64,000 nucleotides of DNA from Ancylostoma caninum (GCA_037903475.1 JBAJFG010000262.1:620001-684000), one strand, 5' to 3'; numbered from the stretch's first letter, positions 46,937-58,773 are shown. A program made the numbers and translations. Notes: a model not told the origin generated them from the letters alone.

Positions 46937-48565
46937 TACAAGTGCTCCGACTCGCCTCCGGCGAGTCTCGCACTTGCCCGCTTCGCGGGACCTTGGTACT
47001 CAGCTACCTTTACTTTCCATCCGTCAAAACGGATGAAGCATACAGCTGCGAAGCTCGCCGTAAGCGAGTCGGAGCACTTGTTGTATATAATTGATGTTTG
47101 CATCATTCTTTCGTTAAATGCGTCCAGATGATTCACTCAGAATCGATCGAAACGTAGTGCACTCGGAAAGGAGTGAGTATTTGCGCTATTCAACTTTACA
47201 TAGCCCCAAAATCTTCGAAAAAAATTTTTGGCTGAAACTTCACGTAGGGGGGTTATTCGAGGTGCTGAACACGAACATCGTATAAATTTTGCACGACAAC
47301 CCCATTTTTTAATGGTTACGGTAGATGTACTGTAGATATGGTACTTCAAGGAACCCTCTCAATTTTTGCGTAGTGGGGTTTTTTGACGCCGACGACGAAA
47401 ACCACCATTATTTTTGCAAGCCACCTCCGTTTTCTACCCGATATCGGCATTTTCTCTCAATTTCCTACCGTACACCTACCGTAACCCATGCAAAAATGGG
47501 GTTATGGTGCAAAATGGATACGATATTCGTGCTCAGCACCTCAGACAACCCCCTCCCCCTCTATGGAAAGTCCCAGCCAAAAAAAATCTTTGAAGATTTT
47601 GGGGCCAGTAAAGTTGAGTAGTGCCGTGATTATTCGTCCATTCGTCCACTCACAGAAAGAAGTTAAGCGGTATGCTTGTGCACTCTAAATCATGTTGCTA
47701 TAGCAAGTTGGTATATATAGGTGTACTAAAACTGTGTTGCTTTGGTTATCGCCTAGTCTTGCATAGGAAAATAAATTCCCCACCCAACCCCTTCCAAAAC
47801 TCTTGATTGCACACGGAGAGACCCCCAAGGATTCAGTCACTGAGCACAACTCTTCCTTGTTTTTCTCGTTGTAGACGAAAAGATTCGCACATGAAACCTA
47901 TACCGTTCGAAAAATCATTGTCATTTAAGAGAAGCGCGGCGAAGCTGCGCTTGCACAGGAGGGCACAATTCTGAGTCGAACGGTATAGGTTTCATGTGTG
48001 TTTGTCCTCTGGATCGTGAGATATAAGCGATTACAGACAAACACACAAACAGATGAGTTTTACTATATAGTGATGGGGATAGGGGGCCAAAAATCGATAA
48101 AATCGTTTTTCTCGAAAACGGCAAAAGACCCTGACTATAGGTTTCATGTCTGTTTGTCCTCTGGATCGTGAGATATAAGCGATTATAGACAAACACACAA
48201 ACAGATGAGTTTTACTATATAGTGATGGGGATAGTGGGCCAAAAATCGATAAAATCGTTTTTCTCGAAAACGGCAAAAGACCCTGACTATAGGTTTCATG
48301 TGTGTTTGTCCTCTGGATCGTGAGATATAAGCGATTACAGACAAACACACAAACAGATGAGTTTTACTATATAGTGATGGGGATAGGGGGCCAAAAATTG
48401 ATAAAATTGTTTTTCTCGGAAACGGCAAAAGACCCTGACGTTGCACAGGAGGGCACAATTCTGAGTCGAACGGTATAGGTTTCATGTGTGTTTGTCTTCT
48501 GGATCGTGAGATATAAGCGATTACAGACAAACACACAAACAGATGAGTTTTACTATATAGTGATA
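46937..48565. repeat. Dispersed repeat block C, copy 2 (inverse of 23641-26878)
   Basis: Contains MITE E (46937-47083), MITE D (47190-47620), the uninterrupted AATAATCACGG site (47624-47634 as reverse complement), the ATGTTGCTATAGCAAGTTGG segment, and 3.5 units of the 186-bp tandem repeat (47985-48565). It serves as an empty-site reference for the insertion at 24434-26179. Confidence 0.88.
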
Positions 48566-48839
48566 CGTATGCAGCGCTGTTGCAGCAGCGCTGCTGGCAG
48601 TGGAACACGCGGCGTTGTCGGTCTTCCAGCGAATTTCAGCGCGTTTTTCGTTTGTTTCCTCTTACAATTGTTTTTTTATAGTTCCCATAAGAGGGAACAA
48701 GCGCAAAAATTCACTAAACATGCTGAATCCACCGGAGGTCGGCTGCTGGACCGATTGTGCCCCGATGTCATCAGAACCACAGCTGGGGCAGAAGCACTCA
48801 AAACTAATCGACTGTACACGGGCGCCAGTCATGATTGCA

Positions 48840-49005
48840 TCTCTACAGGGGACTCCAGATCTACGCAGACAAGATTTGGGAAAGCGGCGCGGTTCTCTTG
48901 GGCGGAGACACGGGCGCTCTACATGCTGAGCGCCTGCGTCTCTGCCCAAGACAGCCGCGCTGCGGTCCTGACCCTTGTCTGCGTACTTTTGGAGTTTCAG
49001 GTACG
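48840..49005. mobile_element. GC-rich palindromic MITE (family A), copy 2
   Basis: GGGGACTCCAGATCTACGCA.. mirrored by ..TGTCTGCGTACTTTTGGAGTTTC, with the shared inner block CTCTTGGGCGGAGACACGGG. Related to 9804-10000. Confidence 0.65.
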
Positions 49006-49009
49006 TGGC

Positions 49010-50185
49010 CCGATGCGCCACACCACCTACGCGGGCCGTGTATTGTCGTTGTCACCACGGAACAAACGTCTGCAACAGCACGGCCACTGCGGAGGCCGCC
49101 GCACAGCCGCGGCGCAACACCCCCGCGAGGCAGTTGCGGGCGGCGTGGCGGGCATTCTGCCAGCCTTGCCAGCCGGCTGATTTATCGATTACTTCATTGC
49201 CGCCAGATTTATATTTATTACACGAGCGAGCTCGTGTCAAGGGAAGAACACAATCACTGCCTTGGAAAAACCATGTAAAACATGTAATTATGCCTTTAGA
49301 TTACAATCAAACGGTTAGAACAACAAACAGGCTACAAGAAGAAGAATCAAATACCATTACCAATTAGGATGTCATCGGTCCACAAATTTATCTATCAGAT
49401 TTCCGGTGTTTTTGTTCGTTTTTCTTAGGGTTTTTCACATTTTCTTTTCTGTCTCGTTGATTTTTCGTCCATTCCAGACCAGAAGGGATGTTGAGCTAAC
49501 ATCACTTTATAGTGCAACCCATTTATGTTTATTTATGCATGTTTGCTGGTATCAAGTCACGATCCAAGGCGCAAATGCGCATAGAAATTTCAGTTCACCT
49601 TCATTCGACTTCATTTCACCGAAGGCAAGGTTTAAGCGATTGTCTTATTCACTTCTCACCCGTTAAAAATTGCATTCTCTATAAGAATGAACATAGCACT
49701 GAGAAATGGATCTGTTGTCCTATGAAACACTTTCAAACAGAAAATTTCTGGTGCAGCAATGTCGATTATGTTGAATCCCGACGAATGCAAAAGAAAGAAG
49801 TTTTAGAGATCACCAACACTGGCATTCTAATGCTACGTCAAATTTTGAAAACAATGACAAGACAAACTATCTCATAAAGAGCTGTAAAAAGTCGAAAAGT
49901 AAAAATTGTCATCGTTCTTCATTCCTTCTGGCCCTGGAATAGACGAAAAATCAACGAGACATGAAGGAAAATGTAAAAAATCTGAAGAAAAACGGGCAAA
50001 AACAGCGGAAATCCGGTTGCAATGAAGTAATCGATAAATCAGCCGGCTGGCAAAATGCCCGCCACGCCGCCCGCAACAGCCTCGCGGCGGTGTTGCGCCG
50101 CAGCTGTGCGGCAGCCTCCGCCGTGGCCGTGCTGTTGCAGACGTTTGTTCCGTAGTGACAACGACTATAGGTGGTGCAGCGCGCC
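49010..50185. mobile_element. ~1.2-kb fold-back element with ~170-bp inverted ends
   Basis: Left arm TTGTCGTTGTCACCACGGAA..CAGCCGGCTGATTTATCGAT is matched in inverse by 50011-50185. A second inner mirrored pair (TCTCGTTGATTTTTCGTCCA at 49460, inverse at 49935-49965) continues the fold, with a ~190-bp insertion in the left arm (about 49205-49395). Its short open frames have no family match. Confidence 0.75.
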
Positions 50186-50189
50186 AGAC

Positions 50190-50942
50190 CGGGGAAGGGT
50201 GCAATCGTGATTGGTGCTTTCTTTAGCTCGGCGACAGAGAGATGACCAGCGTATGAATTTGCTGGAGGTCACCCACGTAATGAACTGCTGCTTCATTTTA
50301 TTGTGGCGCAATAGCAGTCAGGGTTAATAACCAGTATCCAGCCTGGTGTTTTGGTCACGTTTGATAATTTTAGGACGAAGAGATACTAAAAATAGCCGTA
50401 TTTAGTAAGTAATACAGCGCTACATAGCTACAGCGAGACAAAGCGGTCGTGTCGCCGTCGGTCTCAATTCATAGCTGTTGCCAAAATTTTTTTACATGGG
50501 AATAAACGGGATAAACGCAGTCTTTTGCTTGAGAATCCTCACATAAACGCAGAAAAACCCGTTTTTTTGTGCCTCTCCTCTGGGTAAAATTCGTAGTGTT
50601 GCAGTGTAGCTGGTGATATCAACAGTTGACGCTTTCACGCAAGCTCGGTCACTTCTAGCCGGGCGCGCGGCGTGTGACACTGTGTCGCTGCCAGGAATGC
50701 ACGAACAATTACAGGGCGACAACTGCCTGCACATGCACAAAGGAATATGAGTTCTGATTTTCATACGTGTGTATGAAAATCAGAACTCATATTCCTTTCA
50801 AGGCACTAGAATACATACACCAGAATCTCGGATACGGAAAATTTCTCGAGCGCTGCTCTCAAGAATTATTTCCACTTTAAAAAGAGGAACTCAAGCACTT
50901 CTGTGACCTTCATGGAATCTATCTTATATTAGCATCAGTTAC
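50190..50942. other. Intron with a perfect 28-bp hairpin
   Basis: No exon found. The hairpin at 50739-50798 has 28-bp perfect arms (AAAGGAATATGAGTTCTGAT..) and a GTGT loop. Confidence 0.6.
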
Positions 50943-51032
50943 CTGAACAGTTTCTCTAGCTTCATAGCGCAGGTCCTCAACAGTAGCGAGCGGCACTTCT
51001 GCGGCGAGTGCCTCCGGCGACTGAGTGTCGCT
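50943..51032 (-). CDS. ani-1: Anillin-like protein, exon at 51 kb
   Basis: A single 30-codon phase-0 exon (SDTQSPEALAAEVPLATVED..) with acceptor AAATTCAG and donor GTAACT. It would join the candidate first exon (53561-53602) to the exon at 44356-44460. Confidence 0.6.
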
Positions 51033-52750
51033 CTGAATTTCTTTGTATGAATCTAATGGTAAGAAAAGAAAACTTAACAGTTAAAGTCTTACTCTAAGTG
51101 AACAATGTACTCAGGAAATTGAAAAGAAGGTTGAGAAAACAAAGTATGGAGGGATTGTATGAGTACTGATAGTACAGATAATGGAGTTCAATTTTCTCCA
51201 CATACCGCAGAAACACTATGATTTTACGAAGAATTCACTCAAAAAAAAGGAAGAACTTGGACTTTTCGAACATGATGACGAAGATAAACTTCACAGTGGC
51301 GAAAATAGACCAAAACTCTATGAACATGTTCCACTTTTGCAACAGGTAATGAATCTGTGTCACCACAAAACTCTCATATGACACCATAAAAACGTCAAAC
51401 TAAATACATCAGAGAAGTGGAAGACTGTCCGAATTCAAACAGCATATGCGGCTCAAGGACGCAAGTTCCGGGTAAATAACCGTGTCATCGTTAGCGAGCG
51501 CCGATTTGGTAATTTATCAGTGACACCATAATAGATGTAAAAGGATCACCAATCAGTTCGGGAAAGGGCGCAGTCATTTACAAAGAACGTATCTAAGTGA
51601 TTCTTAGTGGCATCAACAATACAACATGCAACTGCGTCGAGTCTGGCAGACGTGATACGGCCCTCCCAAATAAATCTTTTCTACCTTTCTCTGTACCTCC
51701 GAGCAGATCCGCTATGAGCACAAAGCACATATCTCATGAAGTTTTCAAATAATCCTACCAACCATCAAATCATGTTCTCGAGAACATTGTGTAGTATATG
51801 GGTATCCGTATATAATCGATATATTCTCTATTGATTGCTTATTGCTCGTAAGTTGCAATGAGTGGCTTATTGTAGCCTGCAGATATGCACCTGCTTAGCG
51901 TGTGCGCGTCAGAAATATCCCGCGGATACGCCTGTGGATACACTGACTTGACTGGGAGTGGAGCCACGCCCACTAAAGGCGGACACGCCCCCCATTCTCA
52001 CTGCATAAAAGGCGCTGATCCAATGGATCAAATTAGTTTGGAGTTCTTCTCGTGCTCAGAGTATCCCCAGACTTCGCCAGCAATCGTGGCGATCGCCACA
52101 TGGATAAAGTGAATGAGGAGACCCCAGACGTAAAAGCGATGATAATAAATTGGGCGTGGCGATCGATAGGCATCGTTTCCACTATTGCTATCATTCACAT
52201 CGCCAGTTCATTTCGGGCACATCTTTGAGAGTACGGGCGATGAGCTCCGTTTGGCAGCGATCCATGGCGATGTAACGTGCAATCGATACGTATCATTTCC
52301 ACGATCCTTATCTCTTATATCGCCGGTTCATTTCTATTCATTTTGAACTGGCGAAGAGTGGGGACACTCTCACGCAATGTGAGCAAGTAGATCCCTTTCG
52401 GATTCGAGAGTGGAGTGCAATCGCCGTTGCAGTGCAAGACTGCTGGGTAAGATTGGCTTCAGTTTGGCTCGGGTTTTCGAGTCATTATGCTCTTCTCTAA
52501 ATTAGAGTGGTAAGCTATGGTGGTAGCAGGGTCGCTGGAATAGCACCAAGTTCTGCATGTAATACCAAGCCGCGGATAGTGGATTAGGTTGCCCCCCCCC
52601 CTCGGACAAGAGGTTAGAGATCTTCGCCGCAGATTCGTCGGGAAAGAACGAACAGTGCTCCCATGGGTTAAGAGGAGCGATCGGGAATGATCCAAGTGGA
52701 AACGGGTTAACAGGTTTTCCATATCCAAAATGGAGGCTGTGTCTGATACC
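51033..52750. other. Intron without recognised gene
   Basis: Short AT-rich open frames (e.g. 51181-51381 plus) have no start, splice or family support. GCGATCG-rich patches near 52080-52270 share short repeats (GGCGATCGATAGGCATCG / CAATCGATACGTATCATT). Confidence 0.4.
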
Positions 52751-52754
52751 TTAA

Positions 52755-53217
52755 AGGCAGCAGGAGCTGAAATTCTCGACTCTGAGCTGAGCTGCGGGTG
52801 GTGAAGAACAGACTTGGCACATCATAAATGTGAAACGAACACAGACAATGATGGCTTACCTGCAGAGAAAATGAAACATTCGTCGCGAACACGCCTGGCC
52901 GTGTTCGTGCGCGGACGAGTTTTTCCCGGCGCGAAATCTATTGCGGCGCGTGGTTTTGGCCGAGTCCCGCCATGAAACCCTGTGAATTGAGTGCACTTCG
53001 TTTTCCCTTTGCGCCAAACCACGCACCGCAATGGCTTTTGCGCCGAGGAAAACTCGTCCGCGCGCGAACACGGCCAGGCGTGTTCGCGACGAATGTTCCA
53101 TTTTCTCTACAGGTAAGCCATCATTGTCTGTGTTCGTTTCACATTTATGATGTGCTGGATCTGTACTTCATCACCCACAGCTCAGCTCGGAGTCGAGGAT
53201 TTCAGCTCCTGCTGCCT
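52755..53217. mobile_element. Fold-back MITE with TTAA target duplication
   Basis: Arms of about 215 bp (AGGCAGCAGGAGCTGAAATT.. and its inverse) separated by about 40 bp, flanked by TTAA (52751-52754, 53218-53221). TTAA duplication suggests piggyBac-type mobilisation. Near-palindromic, so its open frames are paired mirror images. Confidence 0.85.
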
Positions 53218-53560
53218 TTAAAATAGGAATCAGCTCAGTGTAGTTTTGCTTTGTAAATTTGACTTTCGATGTGATTCCTGCCAGCTATGGCTCTAGTTTT
53301 GTACTGTGATAAGGATGAGTTTTGTACTGCAAAAAGTATAGTTTGTGTCAAAGTAACGAAAACTCGTTACTAGATGCCTCACGGCTGTCATAAAAGAAAC
53401 CAACACTGGTGATCCAACAATTGGAAATACTCACAAAAAAGCAATACTTTCTCTCCAGCAAGTATTGTACGATTATGTGAATCATTAACAAATTTTTTTG
53501 TTTCATTGTTGAAGGAGATGACTTCAGTAAGTACGTAAGAAGCGAATCATGAATACATAC

Positions 53561-53602
53561 TTGCGAAGGGATTGCAATTTTCTGCGATGCTTCTTTCGGC
53601 AT
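53561..53602 (-). CDS. ani-1: Candidate first coding exon of the anillin-like gene
   Basis: ATG (53600-53602) begins MPKEASQKIAIPSQ and the exon ends at a GTATGT donor in phase 0, matching all downstream phase-0 exons. Directly upstream lies a family D MITE (53604-54172), whose CCCCTAG end could serve as an SL trans-splice acceptor. The exon could also be internal, its 5' part cut off by the insertion. Confidence 0.45.
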
Positions 53603-53603
53603 T

Positions 53604-54172
53604 ATTCCATACTAGGGGCCCCAAATCTTACGAAAAAAAGGATTTTTTTCGCCTAAACTTTGTGTAGGTGAGTTATTTGAGGTGCTGAACAGGAGGATCA
53701 TATTCATCTTGTACCGTAACCCCATTTCTGCGGGTTACCCTAGGTACGGTACCTCATGGAATTCGCTCAATTTCTTCACAGGGGGATGCTTGAGGTGCTG
53801 AATACGAATATCGTATCCGTTTTGTACCGTAACCCAACTACCGTGGAGATAGTAAATAGACGGTAGTAAATTGTAAAGTAAAGTGTACGGTAGTAAATTC
53901 GGAGAAAACGCCAATTTTGGGTTAAAAAAAAACGAAGCTACCACTCAAAATAATGCTGATAATCGTGATCAACACATAGAGGAACCCCTCTACGCAAAAT
54001 TTTAGAGGATTCTGTGAGATACCGTATCTACCGCATACCCACTGTAACTCCATAAAAGTGGGGTTACGATAGAGAATGAATACGATATTCGTGTTCAGCA
54101 CCTCAAATAATCCCCCCTAAACAAAGTTTTGGCGATTTTTTTTTCGAAAATTTTGGGCCCCCTAATTTGGAA
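53604..54172. mobile_element. MITE family D, diverged copy at the 5' end of the gene
   Basis: Ends GGGGCCCCAAATCTTACGAA and TTTCGAAAATTTTGGGCCCC mirror each other. The interior shares CACGAATATCGTATCC/TACCGTAACCC blocks with 26190-26630. Abuts the candidate start codon at 53602. Confidence 0.75.
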
Positions 54173-54489
54173 TAGCGCCCTTCTTTCGCCCGTGATAGGA
54201 GTGACGAAAGGTAATAAAACTGCTGGTTTTGTGCTCAGCATGTCTAGTTAACTCGAATACAATATTTGAGCGAATTCCCTAGAGCTTCTTGCACACCAGC
54301 TAACAAAAAGACAGAATAGAGAGCGATGAAGATTCTCAGAACATTATATACGCCCTAAGACAATTTAAAGAGGAGAATCACAGAAATGCTTCTGATCAGT
54401 GTATGTTTCTTCCTAGAGCCGATTGCAGGGCGACAAAAATCAACGTATCGAAAAGTTCAACTTTGACGAAAATAGCAGGGGGATGCAGG

Positions 54490-54890
54490 TCATCTCAGGA
54501 CTCCTGCTCTGCACTGCCGTAAAGAGCAAACCTTAGCCTACAGCCGCAAGACCGTCCTTTTTTTTCATCCTCATCTTTTCGTCCATGACGGCCTCCCAAC
54601 CGAGCCCTACTTTTCCATTTTGCAGTGCTTTGGGCCAAAATCAACTCATGCCAGGAACAAACTTGTGAGCGCATGTTATATACCAATTCACTGCTCATGC
54701 AACGGTGCATCGAAATTTTATCCGTTTTACGTTTGGAAGAGACGGAGATGAAAAACAGTCGGAGGAATGCTATAGTTTTTAGGGCTTCGCTCGGCCCCTC
54801 CCTTTCCAAAGTTGTGGTCCCCCCCCCAGGTCCAGCCTGAAAGTGAAGGTGGGCGGAACCTTCGAGTTGGGGTATTCCACCAGTGCTCCC
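54490..54890. repeat. Dispersed repeat B, copy 2
   Basis: Reverse complement of 13060-13450 with scattered differences; landmarks TCCATGACGGCCTCCCAACC and CTATAGTTTTTAGGGCTTCG. Confidence 0.75.
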
Positions 54891-54966
54891 AGCACGAGAT
54901 GATTTCCCCGCGCGGTTCACGCGCCATGCCGCAGATCGGAAAATGTCTGAAACCCGCTTAAAGGCG

Positions 54967-57406
54967 GTGTGTCACCTCGTTTCGTGAACTGAAAATACCA
55001 ACAGACTCCAGACCTCCTCGTCAAGCTAATTCCAAGAAGTACTTCAAAGCTCATAAAAATGACGAAAACCCCGGAGGGTCCGAAAGTGCAGTTCACGGAC
55101 CACCTGGGCGGAGTGAATCTGCTGGCTGCCCGCCACGTCCGCAGCGTTGGGCAACACGTCTAGACGTGTCCGACCGAAGTGATCAACGGCTTCACGCGGG
55201 CTTTAGCCGTCTGGACAACACATGGGCTGTCCAACGCGCGCGGTCGCGCGCTGTTTTGTCATTGGGGCGCGGCGAATCGCACCTGGGCGTGGTTTCTGTG
55301 TGATGGTTAGGCACATACAGATGTCAAAGTGGAGGGTTCTGTTTCCCAGGTGTCATGAAGTGTGAGAAAGTAAATAGAACATTTCTTTCGTAGGATATGA
55401 ATAGCTTCACTCATGTTCACCTTCTCTGACACCACAACACTCATTCGTCACTCTGATATGTTCAGATAACATTTTCTGTTAGTATACCAATTACTCGTAC
55501 AGTCTTTCAGCTCTACCACTGTTGAATTACCAGGACGTACGTGTTGTGGCCGAAATGTGATTATTGAATTCGGTCACCGCTCAGTTGTAGTCTCCGGATG
55601 TTTGCTTAAGTGTTTTTTTCGGTTGTGTTTGTGATTATCCATTATTTTTGTACTCTTTTCCATTTGACACCGTTATGTAAATGTCTGTTCTGCTAGTCTC
55701 AAACAGCGAAAAGATGAACAAGTTGATTCTCGACAACTCAATCACGATGCGCATTTGCGGTCAGTAAATAGAGCGACATGTTCCTTACCACATTATTACA
55801 CTTTTTTGAAGCTATTTTCAAACAGATCCCTTACCATCGATAGATTGAAGAGCGCTGGTGGCGATTTGATTTCACACAACACTGTTATACAATCCTATTC
55901 TGTTACGAAAAATTAAGATTCCCATAGCAGAACCTCTGCAGATGTTCTAACAACAAAGACATCTTTACTTGAGCAAACTTACAACCTTTATTTGACAATC
56001 AACACCTAGAACCTTTTTGGATGTCCGATTGAAAGAAGCTCGAGCCATCACTTTTTTTTGAAAAATTCTATTCAGATTGAGAGGTGGGCTTTTCTACCCA
56101 TACTCCATTGTAACATATACTGCATCGAGACTGGGCTCCTTGGGTGCAGGCAGGATGTGCCGTAGCGTTGCAAATGTTCGTGCTTGAGCATGTTAACCAT
56201 TGATTTTTGGGTTCTTGGCGTGAGGGTGGCTCACGTCTTCCGCAAATGAAGCAGATGCTGACGTCTTCATTATTCATCTGCCACACTTCTTTGATTTGAT
56301 CGCGCACCTCCGCCCTTTCAAGACTCTTCAGCTCCTTTCTACGTTACTTGTATGTCGCTGCGAACAAAATTATCCTTGTTGACCGAAAGCGTTAGTGCGA
56401 CAGTAAGTCTGAATATTACAAATGCTGAGTATGAACTGTTCAGTGTGGTTGAGGTGGTTGGCAAGAAACTATAGCTGAAGAAATGTGGAAGATACTTGCC
56501 CTTGCCCTTTATTCGAAGTAGAAGGCTCCTCTTCATGGTCTGTTCCAACTGGAATTACGCTTGCTGGACATGACACGGAATCAGTCATCTCAAAGTAACT
56601 CCACCGAAAGTACAGAAGAAAAACACTAAGACAATTCTTATTACTTCTCAACCCAAGCCGGCTCGAACCACGTTAATCAGACTACAGCTAAAAAAAGAAA
56701 ACGAGCGAAAACGATAGTACATTCTCAAGATCACAAGTGAATCATCTACGAGTCCACAAAGAACGATAAGACCTACGGTGTATCCGAAACGACGAGTCCG
56801 CCCAAGCGGTCCACGTCACAGCCAAATCGTTGGTTGATATCATAAAGATAACTATGAAAGGTGATGCAGAGATTAGAGATGATGACGTGGATTGCTGGCG
56901 AGCGTGGCTGCCTCTGGATCCTCGACCGCTTGGGCGGACTTTTCGTTTCGGATAGACGGTATGTGCTGCTACGACTACGTACGACTAATACGTGTAAACC
57001 GCAGACCAGAAGTATCAAAACCTTCAATGGACAAAAGCTTTCTACCCTAATCTCGCAGAAAATGACGTCATCTCACTTCATGACACCTGGGAAACAGAAC
57101 CCTCCACTTTGACATCTGTATGTGCCTAACCATCACACAGAAAGCACGCCAGGTGCGATTCGGCGCGCTCCAATGACAAAACAGCGCGCGACCGCGCGCG
57201 TTGGACAGCCCATGTGTTGTCCAGACGGCTAAAGCCCTTCACGCGTCCACTCGGCCCGACAAACTGTTACAAATCCCATCCCGAAAAACGTTTAAAAGTA
57301 GGATTAAAAGACCTTTTTGTGACATTTTAGGTATACCGTTGGATTCAGCGTGTCGAGAAATTCAGAATCTGGTGAAAGCTCAGACATGAAAACGAGGTGA
57401 CACACT
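54967..57406. mobile_element. 2.4-kb long-TIR DNA transposon with zinc-finger exon
   Basis: GTGTGTCACCTCGTTT at the left end is mirrored at the right end. Inner arms match too: 55200-55370 (GTCCAACGCGCGCGGTCGCG, GTTCTGTTTCCCAGGTGTCA) is the inverse of 57060-57230. The interior holds the PHD-like exon 56068-56338 and a nested 180-bp MITE (56778-56955, TATCCGAAACGA ends). Class not assigned; 18853-19277 seems to be a deleted relative. Confidence 0.75.
56068..56338 (-). CDS. C-terminal exon with PHD-like zinc finger, transposon-borne
   Basis: After an ACGTAG acceptor the exon encodes KELKSLERAEVRDQIKEVW, then a Cys4-His-Cys3 arrangement: CFIC, LTC, NIC, AHPAC, CSIC, and stops at TAG (56068-56070). 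Spacing fits a PHD-type zinc-binding fold with a short last loop. Some eukaryotic transposases and their accessory proteins end in such modules, so a role in the surrounding element is likely. An upstream exon near 56505-56625 (TDSVSCPASVIPVGTDHEEE) may belong to it, but phase does not join directly, so at least one exon is missing. Confidence 0.55.
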
Positions 57407-57559
57407 GCGCAGCGTGCAGCGCACGATAGCATTCCCTATGAAAGCTGCAGTTGGGTTTGCCAAGTCCACAAACTCGTCAGCTCTATCTTTGACTACTGTA
57501 TTCATTATTACCACTACTTTGGTTTCCGAATAAAATTTTTTTTTGTTTTCAAGTCGACT

Positions 57560-58773
57560 TTATTTTTCATCTAAGCTGAACATTTTTAGGGTACGACACA
57601 ACATAAAGCCTACCCTATTCATACTGTCCGCATCACCCATAACTCCAAATGAACCGGTTGAGAAGCCCGTGTATCCACCGCTTCGCCTCCTTCCCTGCCA
57701 GCCATCTCCACCACCACTTCGGCCATCACGCCAATTACCATAGTTATGTTGACCACCAAAACTGCCGCCAGCTTCACCACTACGACCGCCACCGCCACGA
57801 CCTCGGGCTCCACGATTGCCCCTGTCTGACTGAAAGAAAAACTATTTTTAGGAAGATTATTTACAGACGACTACATAGTGAAAGTACGAAAAAATAATTG
57901 TATTTAGTGTATTATAGGAAGCGAGAAGCAGGTGAGCCGTATTCTGATAGTAGACAAACATAGTAGTAATAGGTGCTGTTGTCGGTGCCACCGAAGCTGT
58001 CACTGACTCCACCACCACGACGCCCACCACGACCCTTAATTAGCTTTGTACTGCCGACGGGTTTCACTTTATTTTGTGAAATTAGACCTTCATGTGCACT
58101 GAATCATTGAAAAATTTAATTTAGGTAAATTGTAAGCGTCGGAGAATACAGAACTTTTTCTTCATGCTTTTCGTGCAGAGATAGCAACAGAAGAGACTAT
58201 TTCTACATATTTAATACGGCTCCTTGGCAAATGCCAAGGATGGCAGCGTTCATTGCCGGACCCATCTATATACTTAAGAACGCTGCGTTCTTTCGAACTG
58301 TGTTAGGGAAGAGTTTGGAATAGATTGCTGGTCCAGTTGAACAGCTTTCCGTCCTCTATCAGTGCTCTTCATCCTGTCAGTGTTCTGCTCTTGTTTTTAT
58401 CGCATTGTGGGCATTCTGACTAAGTATCAAACTGAACTTGAGCTTGGTAACATCTAAAATCTGCGCTGAAAATCCTCGAACAGATTAGCTAATGTAAACG
58501 GATGACACCAAGCCTTAGCATTTGCCAAGGAGCCGAATTAAACATGTAGAAATAGTCTCTACTGATAGCAACTTATAGAATTTTGAAATTAACTGAAGCC
58601 TTCTATGCTAGTTAACTGTTAACTGGCTATGCTAATTTCATATTTAATCACGAATAATCATAAGAATTTGGGGGGAAACACATATCCTTTCAAATAACAA
58701 TTGGAAACAGAACAAGTAGGACAGCTTACCTTCTTTCCACGAGCCATACAAAACCGTTGTCGATCGCAAATGC
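57560..58773 (-). CDS. Small RGG-box protein
   Basis: Minus-strand gene. A CTTTCAG acceptor before 58773 (possible SL trans-splice site) leads to ATG 58745-58747 and MARGKK (58730-58747). Exon 2 (57960 to about 58043) encodes LIKGRGGRRGGGVSDSFGG; exon 3 (57560-57829) encodes SDRGNRGARGRGGGGRSGEA, more Gly/Arg/Trp repeats, and stops at 57560-57562. RGG boxes bind RNA and are arginine-methylation targets; I cannot name the family. The exon 1-2 join needs a weak TACAAAG acceptor, and a longer exon 2 (to about 58107) does not fit the phase. A MITE lies in intron 1. Confidence 0.6.
58189..58563. mobile_element. MITE with 9-bp target duplication in the RGG-gene intron
   Basis: TIRs AGAAGAGACTATTTCTAC and GTAGAAATAGTCTCTACT, followed by mirrored CGGCTCCTTGGCAAATGC. 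Flanked by GATAGCAAC on both sides (58180-58188, 58564-58572). A 9-bp duplication fits the Mutator superfamily. Confidence 0.9.

Noticed and set aside
48488..49180. 230-codon plus-strand open frame
   Set aside because: It starts in the 186-bp tandem repeat and crosses two unrelated palindromic elements, so it cannot be one gene.
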